From: Sediminicoccus sp. KRV36 | Lineage (GTDB): Bacteria; Pseudomonadota; Alphaproteobacteria; Acetobacterales; Acetobacteraceae | NCBI RefSeq assembly: GCF_023243115.1 | Contig: NZ_CP085081.1 | Span: 2,728,001-2,792,000, forward strand | Direction: 5' to 3' | Length of the DNA stretch: 64,000 nt | Part shown: piece after piece, positions 27,010-36,194 of the stretch | Layout: each line of letters starts with the position of its first letter | Numbering within the stretch: position 1 is the first letter of the stretch | Position numbers and translations under genes: made by a program | The notes under the pieces: generated by a model | What the model was told of the DNA's origin: nothing | Seen by the model: only the letters and a program-made list of their open reading frames with translations | Databases searched by the model: none

Positions 27010-27188
27010 GTCATGGCTCCGGTGCGTCCCGCGTGATTATGCGCGGGCGGGGGCGGCGGCAAGACGGGCCTGCGAAGTGGGCCGCCTGGCCGAGTGGCCG
27101 CACGGGCACAAATCCGCTAAATCCGCAGACGGTTGGGCCATGCCGGCCTGACGGAGGGCATCCCCTCGGCGCGGGAAAGGTCGCTCGC

Positions 27189-27959
27189 TTGGCACAGACA
27201 CCGATGGGCGCGGAATTCCCGCACCACGCCTATTCATCCACCTGCAGCGTGTGCGGCGCCCAGGGCGTCTTCACCCGCGCCAAGCGCGCCATCCGCGAGA
27301 CCTATGATTGCAGCGGCTGCGGGGCGACCCTGCGCTATCGCGTGCAGGCGGACGCCATCCTCAGCCTGTTTCCCGGGCCTGGCGCCACAAGCCTCGTCGC
27401 CCTGGCGCGGGAGCCGCGCTTCGCCCGGCTGGTCATCTTCGAGCCTGGCGTCGCCGGCCCGTTCCGCCGCATCTTCCAGGGCCTGCCGCACTACATGAAG
27501 TCCTTCTACTGGAGTGACCTGCGAAGCGGCGACATGCGCGACGGCGTGTCCAATCAGGACCTGATGGCGCTCAGCATGGCCGATGCGACGGTGGACCTGG
27601 TGATCACCTCGGATATCTTCGAGCATATCCGCCATCCGTTGCGGGGCTTCGCAGAAATCGCGCGCATCCTGACGCCCGGCGGCGCGCATGTCTTCACGAT
27701 TCCGATGGCGGTGCCGCTGGTCCCGCACACGACCAAGCGCGTGGCGGTGGATGGGCCGGAGGATGTTCATCTCCTGCCCGAGGTTTACCATGGCGACGGC
27801 AAGGGCGGACGGTCATTGGTCTATAATGATTTCGGGCTGGACCTGCTGGATGATCTCGCGGCCCTGGGCACGCCGACCACGATCCACCGCTACAATGTCA
27901 CCGAGCGCCCGGTGAATGCCGGCATGGCGCTGGTCTCGATCAAGCGCCCAGCGGGATAG
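27189..27959 (+). CDS. Zinc-ribbon class I SAM-dependent methyltransferase
   Basis: A 256-residue protein. The N-terminus has two CxxC pairs (CSVC and CSGC), a probable zinc ribbon. A methyltransferase-like domain follows with DLVITSDIFEHIRHPLRGFA and EIARILTPGG. Motif I is weak (FEPGVAG), so it may be a divergent enzyme. TTG 27189 is chosen because AAAGG (27176-27180) lies eight bases upstream; ATG 27204 has no ribosome site. Target unknown. The 27010-27188 gap contains a TGGCCGAGTGG string like a tRNA-Ser D-arm but no tRNA. Confidence 0.7.
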   Translation: MAQTPMGAEFPHHAYSSTCSVCGAQGVFTRAKRAIRETYDCSGCGATLRYRVQADAILSLFPGPGATSLVALAREPRFARLVIFEPGVAGPFRRIFQGLPHYMKSFYWSDLRSGDMRDGVSNQDLMALSMADATVDLVITSDIFEHIRHPLRGFAEIARILTPGGAHVFTIPMAVPLVPHTTKRVAVDGPEDVHLLPEVYHGDGKGGRSLVYNDFGLDLLDDLAALGTPTTIHRYNVTERPVNAGMALVSIKRPAG

Positions 27960-28106
27960 GGGGCTTCCCCGCCGCTACCACGCGCGCGATGCCCCCTTCC
28001 CGATCACCCCCCCCGCGCCCGCGGGACCCAAGGTGCGGCCCGGCAAGGCTTGCCCCTGCCCCCCCATCCGGCGCATGGTCCGCCGCCAGACGCGCCCTCA
28101 GGAAAC

Positions 28107-29624
28107 ATGCCCATGCTCGACACGCCGCACCCCACCCCCGCCGCCCCTTGCCTGGACCAGCAGAAGCTGGCCACGGCGCTGTCCGGCCTGCATTTCATTG
28201 GCGGCCGCTATGTGCCCGCCCTCAGCGGCCAGAGCTTCGCCGTGGTGAACCCGGCCACCGGGATCGAAGTGGCCCGCGCGGCTGAGGGCGATGCGCAGGA
28301 TGTGGATGCCGCCGTGCGGGATGCCGCCCGCGCCCAGAAGGAATGGGCCAAGGTCCCGGCGCGCAAGCGTGGCGCCCTGGTGCATCAATGCGCCGCTCTG
28401 CTGAAGGAACACCAGGAGGAGCTGGCCCGGCTCATCGCGCTGGAAACCGGCAAGGCGCTGCGCACGGAAAGCCGCGTGGAAGCCGGTGTCGTCGCGGATG
28501 TGTTTGAATTCTTCGGCGGCCTCGGCTCCGAACTTAAGGGCGAGAGCGTGCCCTTCGCCCCCAATGTGCTGAGTGTGACGGTGCGCGAGCCGCTGGGCGT
28601 GGTCGGCGCCATCATCCCCTGGAACGTGCCGATGCTGCTGATGGCGCTGAAGGTGGCGCCCGCGCTGGTCGCCGGCAACACCGTCGTCGTGAAATCGGCC
28701 GAGGAAGCGCCACTCGCCGTGCTGCGCATCTGCGAATTGATGAACCGCGTCCTGCCCGCCGGCTGCTTCAACATGGTGAGTGGCATGGGCCCGGAATGCG
28801 GGGCCCCGCTGGTCGAGCACCCCTTGGTGCGCAAGGTCACCTTCACCGGCTCGGTCGAGACGGGGAAGATCGTGGCCAAGGCAGCCTCGCAGAAGCTGGT
28901 GCCTGTCACGCTGGAATTGGGCGGCAAGTCGCCCATGATCGTCTTTGCCGATTGCGATTTCGCCAAGACCGTCTCCGGCGCGCTCACCTCCATGCGCTTC
29001 ACCCGCCAGGGCCAGAGCTGCACCGCCGCCAGCCGCATCTATGTTGAACGCCCGATCTTCGATGCCTTCGTGGCCGAGATGAAGAAGGCAGTGGACGGCA
29101 TGGTGATGGGCGACCCCTTGGACGAAAAGACCGATATCGGCACCATCATCAGCCAGGGCCAGTTCGAGAAGGTCCAGGGCTTCATCGCCGAGGGCAAGGC
29201 GACCGCCGGTGCGGTGGCGCATGAATGCAGCGCCATGCCGACCGACAGCGCCTTGAAGAAGGGCCTGTTCCTGCGCCCCGTGATCTTCACGGGCCTTGAT
29301 GGCAATTCGCGCCTGGTGCGCGAGGAAATCTTTGGCCCGGTCACCGTGATCCAGGCCTTCGACGACCCCGAGGCCGTGCTGGCCGAGGCGAATGACAGCG
29401 AATACGGCCTGGCGGCATCGCTCTGGACGAACAATCTGAAGGTCGGGCTTGACCTCGCGCATCGGCTGGAAGCGGGGCTTGTGCAGATCAATCAAAATCT
29501 CGTCGTCCAGGCGAACCTGTCCTATGGCGGCGTGAAGAGCAGCGGCCTCGGCAAGGAGGCATCGCTCGAAGCCATGCTCGAACACTTCACCCACAAGAAG
29601 ACCATCATGGTCAACATGGCATGA
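28107..29624 (+). CDS. NAD(P)-dependent aldehyde dehydrogenase
   Basis: A 505-residue ALDH. It has the cofactor segment IIPWNVP, the FTGS motif (VTFTGSVETGK), the catalytic base Glu in LELGGKSP and the nucleophile in GQSCTAA (C305). The C-terminal EIFGPV and LPYGG-like (SYGGVKSSG) segments are also present. It oxidises an aldehyde to the acid; the specific substrate is not predictable. ATG 28107 or 28113 both follow AGGA at 28100. It overlaps the next gene (ATGA), so the two are translated together. Confidence 0.92.
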   Translation: MPMLDTPHPTPAAPCLDQQKLATALSGLHFIGGRYVPALSGQSFAVVNPATGIEVARAAEGDAQDVDAAVRDAARAQKEWAKVPARKRGALVHQCAALLKEHQEELARLIALETGKALRTESRVEAGVVADVFEFFGGLGSELKGESVPFAPNVLSVTVREPLGVVGAIIPWNVPMLLMALKVAPALVAGNTVVVKSAEEAPLAVLRICELMNRVLPAGCFNMVSGMGPECGAPLVEHPLVRKVTFTGSVETGKIVAKAASQKLVPVTLELGGKSPMIVFADCDFAKTVSGALTSMRFTRQGQSCTAASRIYVERPIFDAFVAEMKKAVDGMVMGDPLDEKTDIGTIISQGQFEKVQGFIAEGKATAGAVAHECSAMPTDSALKKGLFLRPVIFTGLDGNSRLVREEIFGPVTVIQAFDDPEAVLAEANDSEYGLAASLWTNNLKVGLDLAHRLEAGLVQINQNLVVQANLSYGGVKSSGLGKEASLEAMLEHFTHKKTIMVNMA

Positions 29625-30193
29625 GCCTCGATCTCTCCGGCAAGACTGCGGCCGAGCTGAAGGCGATGGTGGCCAATGCCGAAGCCATCCTCGCTGGCCC
29701 CAACACCAAGCTGCACGGCAAGGCGACCGAGTTCCGGGAAGCCGCGAAGCTGGCCCTCTCCGAGCGCCGCGTGCTGCCCCCGGGCAACCGGGCACCCCCG
29801 GATGAGGCGCTGAACGCGGCCGTGGCCCGCATCAAGGCGGTGGCGGTCGAGGCGTTGACGAAGTTCGACCTCTCCCCCGCCACGGCCAAGGCGCGCGGCA
29901 TCACCACGCCGCATGCGCTGCTGGCCTCCAGCGGCGCGCCCAAGACCGGCGGCGGCGTGCGCACCAAGAAGTTCAAGCGCTGCCCCTATATCTCCTACCG
30001 GGGACCGGGTGGCATCGCGATGCTGCAATACGCCATGCTGCCCGAGGAAGGGGCCGAGGGCTTCTGGTCGGGTGGTCTTGTCGCCGTCGGCAGCGCCGAA
30101 TCCAAGACGGGCTTTGACGTGGCGATGGAGCCGGAGGCCGCGATTGCCGCCTTCTTCCAGGCGCTGACCGAGATCGCCACCGCGCGTCCGTGA
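29621..30193 (+). CDS. Protein of unknown function coupled to aldehyde dehydrogenase
   Basis: A 190-residue protein without a recognised domain. The N-terminal half is a helical, Ala/Lys-rich segment (KTAAELKAMVANAEAIL). The middle is basic (TKKFKRCPYISYRG), and the C-terminal half looks alpha/beta with VAVGSAESKTG and FFQALTEIA. No signal or TM segment is visible. It starts within the ALDH stop codon (ATGA), so it is probably a partner or accessory of that enzyme. Codon use is typical of the genome. Confidence 0.65.
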   Translation: MSLDLSGKTAAELKAMVANAEAILAGPNTKLHGKATEFREAAKLALSERRVLPPGNRAPPDEALNAAVARIKAVAVEALTKFDLSPATAKARGITTPHALLASSGAPKTGGGVRTKKFKRCPYISYRGPGGIAMLQYAMLPEEGAEGFWSGGLVAVGSAESKTGFDVAMEPEAAIAAFFQALTEIATARP

Positions 30194-30203
30194 GGCCGCG
30201 TCC

Positions 30204-31070
30204 GTGAAGACGGAGGCGCAGTGCACGGTCGTCATCGTCGCCTATCACTCGGCGGCGCTGCTGCCGTCCTGCCTGGCCGCGATCCCTGAGGCCTGCCCGG
30301 TCATCGTGGTGGATAATGCCAGCCCCGATGACAGCGCCGATGTGGCGCGGGCCGCCCGGCCCTCGGCGCGGGTGATACGGGCACCGCGCAACCTGGGCTT
30401 CGGGCCCGGGGCCAATCTGGGCTTCGCCGAGGTCAGCACCGAATTCGGCCTGCTGCTGAACGCCGATGCGACGCTGGAGCCGCAGACCATCGCGGGCCTG
30501 ATCGCCGCCGCGCGCCGCTACCCTGAGGCCGGACTGTTGGCGCCCGAGGTGATCGCCGGGGAAGGCCACATGCAGTTCGGCCATGACCTGCCCTTCCGGC
30601 GCCTGCGCGGGCCGGTGGTGGAACCGGTGGGCGATGCCTGCTGCTGGTATGTCGGCGGCTCGGCCATGTTCCTGCGGATGTCCGTAATGCGGGCGCTGGG
30701 CGGCTTCGACCCGGAGATTTTCCTGTATTTCGAGGATGATGACCTGTGCCTGCGGGTGCGGGCGGCGGGGCATGCACTGATCCATGTGGCCGGGGTGCGG
30801 GTGCGGCATGAAGGCGGGGCCAGCTCAGCCCCCTCACCCCGGCTTTCGCATTGGAAGGCGTTTCACCAGGGCTGGTCGCGGCTGCATCTGGAAGCCAAGC
30901 ATCACGGGCGCGCGGCGGCGTGGCGGCTGGCGCTGGCGGAATGGCCGGGGCTTGCGCTCAAGGCGGCTCTGCGGCGGGGTGATGAGCGGCGGGTGAAGTG
31001 GGCCGGGCGGGCAGCTGGGATGTGGGCCTGGATGCGGGGCAGGAAGGCGGGCGAGATCCGGCTGGGCTGA
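30204..31070 (+). CDS. Family 2 glycosyltransferase (rhamnosyltransferase-like)
   Basis: A 288-residue GT2 enzyme. It has VVIVAYHS, the nucleotide-binding VVDNASPDDS, NLGFGPGANLG and the metal/donor-binding LLLNADATL. FLYFEDDDLCLRVRAAGH follows, typical of WbbL/RfbF-like rhamnosyltransferases. It probably transfers a dTDP- or other NDP-sugar to a surface glycan. GTG 30204 is the only reasonable start, within a duplicated CGCGTCCGTGA sequence. It ends before a strong inverted repeat. Confidence 0.85.
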   Translation: MKTEAQCTVVIVAYHSAALLPSCLAAIPEACPVIVVDNASPDDSADVARAARPSARVIRAPRNLGFGPGANLGFAEVSTEFGLLLNADATLEPQTIAGLIAAARRYPEAGLLAPEVIAGEGHMQFGHDLPFRRLRGPVVEPVGDACCWYVGGSAMFLRMSVMRALGGFDPEIFLYFEDDDLCLRVRAAGHALIHVAGVRVRHEGGASSAPSPRLSHWKAFHQGWSRLHLEAKHHGRAAAWRLALAEWPGLALKAALRRGDERRVKWAGRAAGMWAWMRGRKAGEIRLG

Positions 31071-31080
31071 GACAACTCCG

Positions 31081-31112
31081 GTCACTCCGCGGGGCAAGCC
31101 CCGCAGAATGAC
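31081..31112. terminator. Long inverted repeat between convergent genes
   Basis: A 15-bp stem with two mismatches: core GCGGGGC-AA-GCCCCGC at 31089-31104, extended by GTCA and TGAC arms. It lies between the convergent GT2 and degP genes and could terminate both. The form also resembles dispersed REP-type palindromes. Confidence 0.55.
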
Positions 31113-31144
31113 AAGAGCGCCAAATCCGGGCCCTGCCCCCAGCT

Positions 31145-32698
31145 TCAGCCCGGCGCGCCGCGTGGCGGCGCGAGGCGCAGCGGCACAAAACGCTGCCCCT
31201 GCTGCTGGCTTTCAATCAGGAAGAGTGCTGTGGCCCTGCCCTGGCGGCGCAGGCGCTCGATACGCTCCTGCAATTCCTGCGGCGTGGTCACCCGCTCCTG
31301 CTGGACTTCCAGGATCAGGTCGCCCGGACGGATTTCCCGCTCGGCGCCCGGCGTATTGGGCAGCACTTCCATCACCACCACGCCACGCGCCTCAGGCCGC
31401 AGGCGATAACGCTCCCGCAACTCGGCGGTGAGCGCCGTGACGCGCAGCCCCAGGCCGGAAAGCTCGATCGGCCGGTCGGGGCGCGGGGTTTGCGTGGGCG
31501 CCGTGGAGGCGGGTGTCGCTTCCGTCGGCAATTCGCCAAGGGTGACGGTCACCGTCTCCTCTCGCCCATCACGCCAGACCACCACGGGCACCTGCGCGCC
31601 CACGGCGGTTTCGGCGACGATGCGCGGCAAGGTCCGCATCTCGCGTACTTCCTGGTTGTTGAAGCGCAGCACCACATCGCCATTGCGGATGCCGGCAGCG
31701 GCGGCGGGCGCCCCCTCCTGCGCGCGGGCGATCAGGGCGCCGCGCGTGCCACCGCGCAGGCCAAGGCTTTCGGCGATCTCATCCGTCACCTGCTGGATGT
31801 TCACACCGAGCCAGCCGCGCCGCACGCGCCCACCATCGGCCAATTGTCGCGCCACGCCGCGCGCCAGGTTGGAGGGAATGGAGAAGCCGATGCCGATCGA
31901 GCCACCAGTGGGCGAATAGATGGCGGTGTTGATGCCCACCACCTCGCCCCGCATATTGAAGAGCGGGCCGCCGGAATTGCCGCGATTGATGGCGGCATCC
32001 GTCTGGATGAAGTCATCGAAGGGCCCCTGGCGGATATCCCGCCCGCGCGCCGAAACGATGCCTGCGGTCACGGTGCCACCCAGGCCGAAGGGGTTGCCGA
32101 TGGCCACGACCCAATCGCCCACCAGGGCCGTGTCGGAATCGCCCCAGGGGACAAAGGGCAAGGGGGCCGTGTGCTGAACGCGCAGCACGGCGAGATCGGT
32201 ACGAGGATCGGTGCCGATCAGCGTGGCCCGCAGCGAGGTGTTGTCCTGCAGGATGACATTGATCTCATCGGCGCCGTCAATCACGTGGTTGTTGGTGATG
32301 ACGATGCCCGAGGCATCCACGATGAAGCCCGATCCAAGCGACTGCGCGCGACGCGGCGCCGGGCGATTGGGCGCACCCGGGGCGTTGGGCGCGGGTGGCG
32401 CTTCACCCTGCTGGCCGTTCGGCCCGCCGGGCGGACGGTTGCGGTTGAAGAAGTCGCGGAAGAATTCCTCGAAGGGCGATCCGGGCGGGGCCTGCGGCGT
32501 CTCCGGCGCATCCGGCCGGCCAGGGCGCGGCGCCACATTCTGCGAGGTGGAGATATTCACCACCGCCGGCAGCAGGTTCCGCACGAGGGGGGCAAAGCTT
32601 TCGGGCGCCACGAAAGGCGCCATGGCGGGCGCGGCGGCTTGCTGGGCCATCGCGGGGAAGGAGAAAGCCAGGAGAAGGGCGGTTGCGACAAGCCGCAT
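31145..32698 (-). CDS. Do-family periplasmic serine protease DegP/HtrA
   Basis: A 517-residue trypsin-like protease with two PDZ domains. The signal peptide is MRLVATALLLAFSFPAMAQ. The catalytic triad is visible as NNHVIDGA (His), TDLAVLRV (Asp) and GNSGGPLF (Ser). PDZ1 follows (RRGWLGVNIQQVTDEIAESL), then PDZ2 near the C-terminus. It degrades or refolds damaged envelope proteins. A Pro/Gly/Asn-rich linker lies near residues 55-95. The start is the ATG at 32698, not the TTG 69 bases upstream. It follows hflK and hflC but is separated by hairpins. Confidence 0.92.
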   Translation of the reverse strand: MRLVATALLLAFSFPAMAQQAAAPAMAPFVAPESFAPLVRNLLPAVVNISTSQNVAPRPGRPDAPETPQAPPGSPFEEFFRDFFNRNRPPGGPNGQQGEAPPAPNAPGAPNRPAPRRAQSLGSGFIVDASGIVITNNHVIDGADEINVILQDNTSLRATLIGTDPRTDLAVLRVQHTAPLPFVPWGDSDTALVGDWVVAIGNPFGLGGTVTAGIVSARGRDIRQGPFDDFIQTDAAINRGNSGGPLFNMRGEVVGINTAIYSPTGGSIGIGFSIPSNLARGVARQLADGGRVRRGWLGVNIQQVTDEIAESLGLRGGTRGALIARAQEGAPAAAAGIRNGDVVLRFNNQEVREMRTLPRIVAETAVGAQVPVVVWRDGREETVTVTLGELPTEATPASTAPTQTPRPDRPIELSGLGLRVTALTAELRERYRLRPEARGVVVMEVLPNTPGAEREIRPGDLILEVQQERVTTPQELQERIERLRRQGRATALFLIESQQQGQRFVPLRLAPPRGAPG

Positions 32699-32726
32699 CG
32701 GGCGAGCACCTCTGGAAAGAGAGAAG

Positions 32727-32753
32727 CCTGGGGTGGTGGAACACCACCCCAGG
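32727..32753 (-). terminator. Hairpin between hflC and degP
   Basis: CCTGGGGTGGTG and CACCACCCCAGG form a perfect 12-bp stem with a three-base loop. On the minus strand it is followed by a pyrimidine-rich CTTCTCTCTTTCC. It could terminate or attenuate hflKC transcription, or protect the degP message. Confidence 0.5.
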
Positions 32754-32774
32754 GGCATCACGGACAAGCTAAGG

Positions 32775-32795
32775 CTGGCGTGGCCGGCACGCCAG
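32775..32795 (-). terminator. Second hairpin after hflC
   Basis: CTGGCGTG-GCCGG-CACGCCAG forms a perfect 8-bp stem just past the hflC stop. With the neighbouring 12-bp hairpin it makes a double structure in the 109-base gap before degP. Confidence 0.4.
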
Positions 32796-32807
32796 TGTGA
32801 AAGAGTT

Positions 32808-33689
32808 TCAGCGCGGCGTGGCCGGGCGCACCGGCATCTCCCGGAAGTAGCGGAAGAAGTCGCTTTCGGGCGTCAGCACCATGCGGGACTCGCCGGTCGA
32901 GAAGACGTCCCGATAAGCCTGCATGGTGCGCCAGAACTGGAAGAATTCCGGGTCTCGCTGGAAGGCCTCCGCGAAGATGCGGATCGCCTCCTGCTCGCCC
33001 GTGCCGCGTTGGATGGCGGCCGTGGCTTCAGCTTCCGCCAGCAGCACCGTCCGGTCGCGCTCGGCCTGGGCACGGATGCGGGCCGCGACCTCGGCGCCCT
33101 CGGCGCGGGCTTCACGGGCCACGCGCTCACGTTCGGACTGCATGCGCGAGAGAATGGCCTGCGTGTTCTCATCCGGCAGGTCGGCGCGGCGGATGCGCAC
33201 ATCCGTCACCTCGATGCCGAAGCGCCGCGCCTCGTCATTCACCTGGCGGCGGATTTCACCCATGATTCGGCCGCGATCCGCGCTGAGCACGGCCAACAGG
33301 CTCTCGCCCGCCAGCACGCGCCGCAGCGAGGAGGTCACGATGGAGTTCAACCGTCCGCGAATGCCGGCCTCAGTCGCGCCCACCGTCTGAAAGAAAAGCA
33401 ACGGGTCGGTGATGGAATAGCGGGTGAAGCTATCCACGATCAGGCGGCGCTGATCGCCCAGGATGACTTCCTCGCCGGGCGCTTCAAAGTCGAGCAGGCG
33501 GCGGTCGAACACAATCACCGCCTGAATGAAGGGCAGCTTCACATTCAGGCCAGGCGTCTGGATGACGCGGATCGGCTGGCCGAACTGCGTGATCAGCACC
33601 TGCTGCGTCTGCTGCACGGTGAAGAAGCTGGAAGCGGCGACGAACAGGGCGGCGACGGCAATGCCGGCCGCGATGGCGAGCTTGTTCAT
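32808..33689 (-). CDS. hflC: HflC, modulator of FtsH protease
   Basis: A 293-residue SPFH/prohibitin-family protein with one N-terminal TM segment. The family pattern TVQQTQQVLITQFGQPIRVI and later PGLNVKLPFIQ is clear, followed by a long charged helix (SERERVAREARAEGAEVAARI). With HflK it forms a membrane ring around FtsH and adjusts its proteolysis. Its ATG overlaps the hflK stop (ATGA). Confidence 0.93.
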   Translation of the reverse strand: MNKLAIAAGIAVAALFVAASSFFTVQQTQQVLITQFGQPIRVIQTPGLNVKLPFIQAVIVFDRRLLDFEAPGEEVILGDQRRLIVDSFTRYSITDPLLFFQTVGATEAGIRGRLNSIVTSSLRRVLAGESLLAVLSADRGRIMGEIRRQVNDEARRFGIEVTDVRIRRADLPDENTQAILSRMQSERERVAREARAEGAEVAARIRAQAERDRTVLLAEAEATAAIQRGTGEQEAIRIFAEAFQRDPEFFQFWRTMQAYRDVFSTGESRMVLTPESDFFRYFREMPVRPATPR

Positions 33690-34906
33690 CGGCCCACCCC
33701 GCCGCGCTGCTGCTGGATCACCGGGGCGATGGCCGCCGGCGGCATGGCGGGCCGGGGCTGAGTCTGGCCCGTCGGCGCGGCGCCGCGCGCCTCGCCCAGC
33801 GGCAGGAAGGGCACGAGGCCCTGCAGGCGGTCATCCACCAGGGTCATGCCATTGCGCTTGAAGATTTCTTCCATGGTTTCCAGATAGATGCGGCGCACGG
33901 TGACATCCTGAGCCTGGGTATAGGCGCTGAGCACGGCGGTGAAGCGGCCGGCCTCACCTCGGGCACGGGCGATCTGGCTGTCGCGGAAGCCCTGGGCTTC
34001 CTGCAACATGCGCTCGGCCTCGCCACGGGCGCGGGGGATGATGTCGTTGCGGAAGCTTTCCGCCTCGTTGCGAACGCGTTCGCGGTCGGCATTGGCGCGC
34101 TGAACGTCACGGAAGGATTCCACCACGGCGGCCGGCGGATCGGATTTCTGCATCTGCACCTGGGTGATTTCGATGCCGGCGCGATACTGGTCCATGATCG
34201 CCTGGGTGCCACGGCGGACATCCTGCTCGATCTGCGCGCGGGCCTCGGTCAGGGCGGGCTGGATGGGCGTCTTGCCGATGACTTCACGCATCACGGATTC
34301 GGCGGCGGATTTCACCGTCTCCTCCGGATTGCGCGTGTTGAACAGGAATTCGCCAGCATCCCGGATGCGCCAGAACACCGCGAAATCGATGTCGATGATA
34401 TTCTCATCGCCCGTCAGCATGAGGGACTCGGCCAGGACATCCCGCGCCGAGACCACGCGCCCGCCGGGCGCACTGTCAGGCGCCCCGCGAAAGCCGATAT
34501 CCACGCGGTTGATGCGCGTCACGCGCGGCGTGGTCACGGTCTCCACCGGGTAGGGAATGCGATAGTTCAGGCCGGGCGGCGCGGTGCGATCGAACGCCCC
34601 GAAGCGCATCACGACGCCCAACTCATCCGGCTGCACCCGGTAGAAGCCCGAAGCCGCCCACACACCGACCAGCACGACGCCGGCCAGGGCGATCATCTTG
34701 CCGCCGCCGGCCCCGCCGCTCGGCAGGAACCGGCGCACGGCGTTCTGGGCGCTGCGGATCATTTCCTCGATATCGGGGCCTTGGCCGCGATTGCCGCCGC
34801 CTGGCGGTCCGGAAGGCGGTCCACCCCATGGACCGCCGCCATTTCCCCCACCACCGGGAGGACGCGGATTGCCCCAGGGGCTCGGTCCACCATTGTTCCA
34901 AGACAT
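33686..34906 (-). CDS. hflK: HflK, modulator of FtsH protease
   Basis: A 406-residue SPFH protein. The Gly/Pro/Asn-rich cytoplasmic N-terminus (MSWNNGGPSPWG) is typical of HflK. A TM segment (about residues 72-92) and the SPFH domain (VQPDELGVVMRFGAF) follow, and a Gln/Pro-rich C-terminus ends the protein. It partners HflC. ATG 34906 is used; the GTG-opened extension to 34966 is not conserved. The 169-base gap to the divergent apbC gene should hold both promoters. Confidence 0.93.
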   Translation of the reverse strand: MSWNNGGPSPWGNPRPPGGGGNGGGPWGGPPSGPPGGGNRGQGPDIEEMIRSAQNAVRRFLPSGGAGGGKMIALAGVVLVGVWAASGFYRVQPDELGVVMRFGAFDRTAPPGLNYRIPYPVETVTTPRVTRINRVDIGFRGAPDSAPGGRVVSARDVLAESLMLTGDENIIDIDFAVFWRIRDAGEFLFNTRNPEETVKSAAESVMREVIGKTPIQPALTEARAQIEQDVRRGTQAIMDQYRAGIEITQVQMQKSDPPAAVVESFRDVQRANADRERVRNEAESFRNDIIPRARGEAERMLQEAQGFRDSQIARARGEAGRFTAVLSAYTQAQDVTVRRIYLETMEEIFKRNGMTLVDDRLQGLVPFLPLGEARGAAPTGQTQPRPAMPPAAIAPVIQQQRGGVGR

Positions 34907-35075
34907 TTGTACCGAGATCTCCGCTGCTGCCACACGCACGCCTACACAGGCGCACCCATCGGCCAATTCTGAATTCTCTTCAACATATGGTGTCTTGCGC
35001 CCTTCTGGGAGGGGTGCGCGACAGCTTGTGCATGTGCATATGTGCCGCCCTGCCGGTCAAGGAAAGATCAAGCTC

Positions 35076-36194
35076 ATGTCCGATACGCTCACAACGGCCA
35101 TCCGCGCCGCCTTGTCCCGGGTCATGGACCCCGCGACGGGCCTCGATGTGGTGGCTTCCGGCATGGTCGAGGGCATTTCCGCCCGCGATGGCATGGTGCA
35201 ATTCACCCTCGCCGTCCCGCGGGAGCGGGCGCGTTCCATGGAACCCGTGCGCGCCGCCTGCGAAAAGGCCGCCTCCGCCGTGCCGGGCGTGATCTCGGCC
35301 ACGGTGGTGCTGACCGCGCATCGCGAGGTGGCCGCCCCCACGGCCGAGGCGCCGGCCGCCACCGCCCGTTCCTCCCGCCCGCCACCGGGCCAGGGCGTGA
35401 TGCTGCTGCCCGATGTGAAGCGCATCGTGGCCATCGCCTCGGGCAAGGGGGGCGTGGGCAAATCCACTACCGCCGTGAACCTCGCCGTGGCGCTGGCCGC
35501 CCAGGGGCTGCGGGTTGGGCTGCTGGATGCCGATATCTACGGCCCCTCCCTGCCGCAGATGCTCGGCACACAAGAAAAGCCGCGCGCCGTGGGCCAGCGC
35601 ATCATTCCCATCCAGCGCTGGGGATTGAAGGCCATGTCCATCGGCTTCCTGGTGGAGCAGGAGACGGCGATGATCTGGCGCGGCCCGATGGTGATGGGTG
35701 CCCTGGAACAGATGATGGGCCAGGTGGAGTGGGGCGAGCTCGACATCATGGTGGTGGACATGCCGCCCGGCACGGGCGATGCCCAATTGACCATGTCCCA
35801 GCGCGTGCCGCTGGCCGGCGCCGTGATCGTCTCCACCCCGCAGGATGTGGCGCTGCTGGATGCGCGGCGCGGCATCAAGATGTTCGAGAAGGTCAATGTC
35901 CCCGTGCTCGGGCTGATCGAGAACATGTCCTTCTTCTGCTGCCCCGAATGCGGCCATCGCACCGAAATCTTCGGCCATGGCGGCGCCCGCATCGAGGCGG
36001 AGCGGCTGGGGGCGGAATTCCTCGGCGAATTGCCCTTGAAGCTCTCCATCCGGGAAATGGCCGATGCCGGAACGCCCATCGTGCTGGCCGCCCCCGACAG
36101 CGATGAGGCCGCGACCTATCGGCGGATCGCAGCACGCCTCTGGGAGAAGGTGGAAGCACCCGCCGCCGCGGGCCCGCGCATCGTCATGGAATGA
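35076..36194 (+). CDS. Mrp/ApbC-family Fe-S cluster carrier ATPase
   Basis: A 372-residue protein. An N-terminal MIP18/DUF59 domain (residues 1-90) precedes a Pro-rich linker and the P-loop domain, with the deviant Walker A SGKGGVGKS (122-130). The C-terminal CPEC (C289, C292) binds a bridging Fe-S cluster. It carries and delivers Fe-S clusters to apoproteins. ATG 35076 follows AAGGA; longer frames are antisense to hflK. It overlaps the MmcQ/YjbR gene (ATGA). Confidence 0.92.
   Translation: MSDTLTTAIRAALSRVMDPATGLDVVASGMVEGISARDGMVQFTLAVPRERARSMEPVRAACEKAASAVPGVISATVVLTAHREVAAPTAEAPAATARSSRPPPGQGVMLLPDVKRIVAIASGKGGVGKSTTAVNLAVALAAQGLRVGLLDADIYGPSLPQMLGTQEKPRAVGQRIIPIQRWGLKAMSIGFLVEQETAMIWRGPMVMGALEQMMGQVEWGELDIMVVDMPPGTGDAQLTMSQRVPLAGAVIVSTPQDVALLDARRGIKMFEKVNVPVLGLIENMSFFCCPECGHRTEIFGHGGARIEAERLGAEFLGELPLKLSIREMADAGTPIVLAAPDSDEAATYRRIAARLWEKVEAPAAAGPRIVME

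Noticed and set aside
27080..27130. tRNA-Ser-like TGGCCGAGTGG string
   Set aside because: The D-arm match is exact, but no acceptor stem, anticodon stem or T-arm can be folded around it, so at most it is a remnant or chance.
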